NCBI GenBank assembly: GCA_017455525.1
Contig: JAFTAP010000102.1
Location: forward strand, 1 to 64,000
Source of the DNA: Lachnospiraceae bacterium
GTDB lineage: Bacteria > Bacillota > Clostridia > Lachnospirales > Lachnospiraceae
DNA length: 64,000 nt
Reading direction: 5' to 3'
This document shows, piece after piece, positions 59,395-64,000 of this stretch. Positions within the stretch are counted from its first letter, which is position 1. The number at the start of each line of letters is the position of its first letter. Both the position numbers and the translations under genes were made by a program. The notes under the pieces were generated by a model. That model worked only from the letters and a program-made list of their open reading frames with translations. It did no database searches and was not told the DNA's origin.

Positions 59395-61709
59395 ATCTGC
59401 CTCCCGGACTTTTTCGTAAACCCTCTAACCATACCAATGATCAGGAAAACTGCGGAAACTAATGATATTATCTCAAATATCCTCCACGTAAACGGCTCCT
59501 TATAATATACCCTTACCATTCCGCTATATCCGGCAGGGATATTGATCATGATCCTTGCATTGTCGCCGAAGCCTATAGCCATTTCCTCATGCGTCTTAAT
59601 ATCCTCAGCATGATACCCAGGATAAGAGAATAGAGGGATAAGAACATCGTCGGCTTCGCCTTTATTTGCTATCTTTAATGTCCGCTCGCCGTCTGAAGCA
59701 TCATATGCAAGCACATCAATGTCATCAGAGGCTATGACCTCATAAGTAAGATCTGCCAGCCTTCCTGAATCCTCAGGCAGATACTCCTCCCGTCCTATAC
59801 TCGCATCCATATAGTACTCGTCGGAAGCCCTTGTCCATTCAGCTTCATTTATGAAAGGATCATAGAAGGCTCCAAGAGAAATCACAGTGCCAAGAAGCAG
59901 CAGGAACGTCCAGCACTTGAAACTAATAAGCTTCCTATCCATCCTGCGCAATATGCAGACTGTGCACACACTAAGCAATATAGTCGTTATCTCCATGAAC
60001 CGCCACGGATACTGTACCATGCGGGCAAGCCTCGACACTTCGGAAAGCCTGTTCTCAGTGATACTCGCTATACTGTCCCACGGAAAGAAATACATCGAAA
60101 ACAAGATAGAAATTACCACCATCAAAAAAGCATTCCTCTGCCTGCATCTGTCTCCGAAATCCCTTCTCATGATCACATATAAGAGCATCGCTAAGGAAAT
60201 CACCATGCCACCCCCAAGGCTTAAGGGCATCTCCATAGGCGTCGCAGTAGTGGAGTAGCCTTTTCCTCTCATGAACATATTAAAAACCTGAACCGGATAC
60301 GCTCCCTCAGCCTGTATATATGTCTGATGCTCATACATGCTTAAACCAATTTCATGCATAGAAAGCAGCATGGGGAATATGAACCAGCAGGAAAGCAGCA
60401 CAGTGATCAAAGCCGCCTTTAATATCGACGATATGACAGCTTTAGTAAAGGTCCTTTTATATTCAAGCAGGCAGAATATGATAAGAAAAAGCGATATCAT
60501 CTCAAGGCTTAACAGATGGCACAAGGCTATAGACGTCATTCCAAGTCCCAGATAGATCCAGCCCCGCCTGCTCTCTTCGCTCTCATCATCGTAATAAATG
60601 CTCCATATCCCCAAAGCCACGAACGGAATAAACGCCATCGCAGTGAACTCACCCATTGCGCTTCTGAGATATATGTCTACTATCCTATATGCGCTTAAGG
60701 CATATAGCGCTGTCCCTATCAGTCCTATATCCCTGCTGTCCGATATCTTCCTAAAGCAAAAGTAAGAAACTGCTGCGGTAAAAGTATTCACGGCAATTAC
60801 ATACATCTGCCAGCACACCCTTAAGGGAACCCCCAGCATATATATCAAAGCAAATGGATACATAAACAGGTCACAGTAAAAAGTAGATGTCGGATAGCTA
60901 TACCCCCGCAGCATATCAGTCAGCATCCTCACAGGAAACTGCCCATAATAAATCTCATGAGATACCGCTATGATACGCGCCAGATGAAAGTGCAGATCGT
61001 GTCCTTCATACAGGAAGTCCGCAAAAGAGGGCAACGAAGATAAAGCTATGATGATCAACAAAACCGGCAGCTCATAATGCTCTCTGATATATTCTCTTGC
61101 CCTATGTCCTGATTTAGCAAATAAAAACCATAGTACCACATCTAACAGAATAAATAAAAGAAGGTACCCTGTTATCGGAACCCATCGGTATGATGTATTC
61201 TCCACAATGTCAATCCCGTATACTACAAGGCTTTCAGGACCTGTGTAATGAATATTCAACTGTAGGTCATGCAGGGACCTTCCGAAAGGAATATATATCT
61301 TGGAAGATACATTCGTCTTGTCCGGAACAAGCATTATCTTAGCCGAAACCGGCTCAGTAATGCCGCTTTCAGAGTACAGCTCTGCATATCCATTCAAGGC
61401 CTCAGCTTCATAGCTAACCGATACATCATAAGCCCCCGAGCCGATTGCAAACTTCCCCGTCAGCAGATCATCCCCTATGATCCTGCCCTCGTCATCATAT
61501 ATAACAAGGCTTTCGTCATAGTTAAAATGCGCTCCTGCATCATCGACATAGATATTATCACGTCCCCTCACATTATCCGCAAAATCAGAAGAGACAAAAG
61601 TCATGCTCGCAGGCACTCCAAAAGAGCCCGCCGTCATACCTATGATGACCACAAGCTCAATAAGTATCAGTATGAATAATTTACTATGTCGTCTAAGCAT
61701 TAAGTTCAA
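59391..61709 (-). CDS. Large membrane protein, PTPS-related type
   Basis: A 772-residue protein: a membrane anchor, an N-terminal outer beta domain (about 30-175), then about twelve membrane helices and a C-terminal outer domain. The EGHDLHFHLARI motif in the first big loop marks the 6-pyruvoyl-tetrahydropterin-synthase-related membrane family, linked to glycan transfer. It overlaps the ketoreductase gene upstream by about 17 bases. Confidence 0.75.
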   Translation of the reverse strand: MNLMLRRHSKLFILILIELVVIIGMTAGSFGVPASMTFVSSDFADNVRGRDNIYVDDAGAHFNYDESLVIYDDEGRIIGDDLLTGKFAIGSGAYDVSVSYEAEALNGYAELYSESGITEPVSAKIMLVPDKTNVSSKIYIPFGRSLHDLQLNIHYTGPESLVVYGIDIVENTSYRWVPITGYLLLFILLDVVLWFLFAKSGHRAREYIREHYELPVLLIIIALSSLPSFADFLYEGHDLHFHLARIIAVSHEIYYGQFPVRMLTDMLRGYSYPTSTFYCDLFMYPFALIYMLGVPLRVCWQMYVIAVNTFTAAVSYFCFRKISDSRDIGLIGTALYALSAYRIVDIYLRSAMGEFTAMAFIPFVALGIWSIYYDDESEESRRGWIYLGLGMTSIALCHLLSLEMISLFLIIFCLLEYKRTFTKAVISSILKAALITVLLSCWFIFPMLLSMHEIGLSMYEHQTYIQAEGAYPVQVFNMFMRGKGYSTTATPMEMPLSLGGGMVISLAMLLYVIMRRDFGDRCRQRNAFLMVVISILFSMYFFPWDSIASITENRLSEVSRLARMVQYPWRFMEITTILLSVCTVCILRRMDRKLISFKCWTFLLLLGTVISLGAFYDPFINEAEWTRASDEYYMDASIGREEYLPEDSGRLADLTYEVIASDDIDVLAYDASDGERTLKIANKGEADDVLIPLFSYPGYHAEDIKTHEEMAIGFGDNARIMINIPAGYSGMVRVYYKEPFTWRIFEIISLVSAVFLIIGMVRGFTKKSGRQI

Positions 61710-62712
61710 AAGCTTTCATCAGCCTGCGGTTCTGATCGGATATGCGATCATACATATCAATCCGGATTCTTTCATCTTTTATGCCTGAATCAAAAGCCCT
61801 GATCATACCAAGAAACTGGTCATCTGCACCGGCTTCTATCATCCTTGTTTCCATGCCCTGCATAACCCTTATCTTAGGCTCATATTCCGGCGGCGCAGTA
61901 AATATCCTGTCGGTATATATGATTCCCTTCTCGCCCCAGATCTCAAGTTCGCATTTATACTGATTATCCATTCCAAAAGAAAGCTGTGCCGCAAGACCAT
62001 GGTCGTTGACAGCACTGACATAGCCATGACCATCTACATCATGCCCTTCAAGCGGGAATAAGATAGCATCCGTAAGTCTCATAGACTCACCCAGAAGCTC
62101 CCCTGCAAGTCTTATGGTATAGCCGCCACAGTCAAGCAGCGCTCCGCCTCCGAGCTTCTTCACATACCTGAAATCATCCTCACTCCTTCTGGGAAAACCG
62201 AAAGCAGCGCGCAAAAGTCTTAATTCTCCTATCTCCCTGCTGCTGATAAGTTCATTTATCACCCGCATCTGGTTATGATATATGAATCCATAATTTTCAG
62301 CTACCACAAGCCTCTTCTTGCCGGCAAGCTTTATGATATACTCACATTCCTCTATGCTCGTGGCAAGCGGCTTCTCTACTAATATGTGCTTCCCAGCCTT
62401 AAGTGCCTCCATGCACCAGTGATAATGCAGAGCAGGCGGAAGAGAAATATATATGGCGTCTATTTCAGGAGCTCCTATTATAGACATGAAGCTTTCATAA
62501 AGCTTCACTCCATATTGTGCGCAAAGCTCCTCTGCCCTGTGCTTCTTATCAGCCGAAACTTTGCTGTCCGAATGAACGATAAGATTCCGCTCTTCATCAG
62601 TAGCGAATCCGATACCCGCGAATTCAAATTCATCATATTTCAATAATGCCGGGATAAAGCGCCTCTTAGCTATGTCTGATGCCGTAAGTATCCCGATACA
62701 AGTCTTCTTCAT
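61693..62712 (-). CDS. Gfo/Idh/MocA-family sugar oxidoreductase
   Basis: A 339-residue NAD(P)-dependent oxidoreductase: GILTASDIAKRRFIPAL for nucleotide binding, the EKPLA motif (HILVEKPLATS) with catalytic Lys, and GGGALLDCGGYTI. By position beside a 2,3-dehydratase it probably acts as the 3-ketoreductase in deoxysugar synthesis. ATG at 62712 is used; a TTG at 62721 is possible. Confidence 0.85.
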   Translation of the reverse strand: MKKTCIGILTASDIAKRRFIPALLKYDEFEFAGIGFATDEERNLIVHSDSKVSADKKHRAEELCAQYGVKLYESFMSIIGAPEIDAIYISLPPALHYHWCMEALKAGKHILVEKPLATSIEECEYIIKLAGKKRLVVAENYGFIYHNQMRVINELISSREIGELRLLRAAFGFPRRSEDDFRYVKKLGGGALLDCGGYTIRLAGELLGESMRLTDAILFPLEGHDVDGHGYVSAVNDHGLAAQLSFGMDNQYKCELEIWGEKGIIYTDRIFTAPPEYEPKIRVMQGMETRMIEAGADDQFLGMIRAFDSGIKDERIRIDMYDRISDQNRRLMKAFELNA

Positions 62713-62717
62713 TTCCC

Positions 62718-64000
62718 TCAAAGCTCCAATAATGATAATAAGTTTCTTAACTGAATGTTGAGGCAGTTATTTATCTGTGTGAGTATATTAAGCGTACCAT
62801 AGTCGCTCCACACATATCCTTTGGGAAGGTCAGGTATCTCATCCTTATCCACGCGCATTATGACATTACGGTTCTCCTCCTGATAGAATCTTCCGCCCTC
62901 TTCTGACAATATGCGGTCCACGATAATGCCCTTGCCCGTATCAAGCCTGTCAGAGAAGAGTTTCTCCACCTCGTCCAAAGTTCTATTACCTGAGGCCTTA
63001 TGCTCTTTCTGTATCGTAGGGCCTATCTCAGCCACATCAAAGCAGCCGGGCTCAGGTCTTACCTTAACAAGGAATTTAAGCACTCCGTTATCATCACAGC
63101 TGATCAGGCCGAAGACCGCTCTGCCGTTAGAAGCGAATAAAGGCTGCCTCCAATGCGTGACTTCCCGCCCTTCTATATGGATATCGCAGAAGATGACCCG
63201 GAAAGGATATTCCTCCCTGCATGCAATTTCCTTATCCCTCATTTCCCATGAATCAAGATTTGCAAGGCTTATGATCTTAGATCTGTAATCTTCAAGCATC
63301 TTCATATCATTGATCTCATGATACAGCTCCGCTATCGTAGTCATGTCCATGGTCCACGCCGTCTTATAAAAATACTTCTTATTGTCGAAGGGAACATCCG
63401 CCTCCTCGCCCATAAGCACATAAGGCATACAGGATAATACCGTACGGGTATCCATGTTTACAAGATTGTCATGGCGCATGAGCTCCTTTATCTGCCTTAA
63501 GGTCATCCATTTATGCGAGTCCGTCTCAGGAAGCATCTCTTCTATCCTGATTATCACATTCCTGTTTCTCTTCCTTAAGAATCGGGACGACTGCTCGGAC
63601 TGAATCTGATCCACGATTATGTCAGAAGGCTTTGCATGAAGAAATACCTCAAGATACTCCGGTATCCTCCCCCCATGCTTTCCTGTAAAATTACTTCTGG
63701 TCGCCTGCAATGTCGGAGAGATCTGAACCACGTTCACATTCCCCGGCTCTATCTTAGCCTGCATTAAGTAATGCCATGTACCGCCTATATTGCAGGAGAT
63801 TATCCCCAGAAAGCCTATCTCATCCTGAACGATAACAGGCTGCTCAGCAATGAGCTCATCTCCCCGGTACTGGCGCAAACCATATATCTGGAAGAAGTCT
63901 CGCTTTTGATTCCTTATACATCCCTCGGTCTCATCATAGTACCAGGGCGCACAATCATTAATAGATATGCTGTCAACTTTTACTTCAAGCTTCCTATAGC
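62718..64000 (-). CDS. NDP-hexose 2,3-dehydratase (partial, 5' end beyond window)
   Basis: An EvaA-like enzyme, built of two similar halves. QAKIEPGNVNVVQISPTLQA with TRSNFTGKHGG in the first and KVRPEPGCFDVAEIGPTIQK in the second are its hallmarks. It removes the 2-OH of an NDP-4-keto-6-deoxyhexose. The frame continues past 63878 to the window edge (CAPWYYDETEG and RDFFQIYGLRQYRG are readable), so the true start lies outside. First visible gene of a deoxysugar and surface-glycan operon. Confidence 0.85.
   Translation of the reverse strand, partial: YRKLEVKVDSISINDCAPWYYDETEGCIRNQKRDFFQIYGLRQYRGDELIAEQPVIVQDEIGFLGIISCNIGGTWHYLMQAKIEPGNVNVVQISPTLQATRSNFTGKHGGRIPEYLEVFLHAKPSDIIVDQIQSEQSSRFLRKRNRNVIIRIEEMLPETDSHKWMTLRQIKELMRHDNLVNMDTRTVLSCMPYVLMGEEADVPFDNKKYFYKTAWTMDMTTIAELYHEINDMKMLEDYRSKIISLANLDSWEMRDKEIACREEYPFRVIFCDIHIEGREVTHWRQPLFASNGRAVFGLISCDDNGVLKFLVKVRPEPGCFDVAEIGPTIQKEHKASGNRTLDEVEKLFSDRLDTGKGIIVDRILSEEGGRFYQEENRNVIMRVDKDEIPDLPKGYVWSDYGTLNILTQINNCLNIQLRNLLSLLEL

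Overview
The window most likely comes from a gut or rumen clostridium of the Lachnospiraceae. This is an inference from gene content (CstA, a DUF1858 protein, NHLM-type exporters, double-glycine peptides, an operator-free LacI-like sensor, single-membrane surface proteins). Almost every gene lies on the minus strand. There is one tRNA, no rRNA and no CRISPR array.

Layout. 1-4.1 kb: end of a membrane protein, a candidate structured RNA with its own promoter and terminator, a YfcE-like phosphoesterase, a Cys-rich HTH protein, small membrane proteins and a UPF0175/DUF3368 toxin-antitoxin pair. 4.2-32.3 kb: an accessory region of about 28 kb described below. 32.5-55.2 kb: mostly housekeeping genes (carbonic anhydrase, CstA, nitroreductase, RlmD-like methyltransferase, PcrA helicase, M18 aminopeptidase, cold-shock protein, HisA, DapB, DapA, MATE pump, TypA, MgtE, tRNA-Ala). 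55.2-64 kb: a cell-surface carbohydrate operon with deoxyaminosugar enzymes (2,3-dehydratase, ketoreductase, PLP aminotransferase) and three large membrane proteins; it runs off the window end.

The 28-kb region looks like one integrated system. It encodes six small proteins with double-glycine or similar leaders, two of them carrying CxxC metal-binding patterns. Their likely exporter is an NHLM-type pair of ABC transporters, one with a C39 leader peptidase, plus a much shortened HlyD-like partner. The same operon carries an Rsb/SpoIIA-like partner-switching module: a STAS protein, a SpoIIE-type phosphatase with an extracellular sensor, an RsbW-like kinase and two further, degenerate HATPase proteins, one fused to a MATE transporter. 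Nearby are two STAS-kinase fusions, an ECF-like sigma factor, a LytS-type histidine kinase with a SARP-like response regulator, a one-module NRPS-like enzyme, a lipoprotein L,D-transpeptidase and a 1065-residue surface repeat protein.

Three promoters in this region share the same layout: two TTGTCCC repeats with an 11-bp period, placed 11 bp from a -10 box. They precede the surface protein, the L,D-transpeptidase and the STAS/export operon. This is the kind of site SARP-type regulators use, so the response regulator is the obvious candidate activator. The region also holds several gene remnants (19.7-20.1 kb, 17.2 kb, 31.7 kb), which point to frequent cassette exchange and loss. Everything here was read by eye; family names are recognition, not search results.
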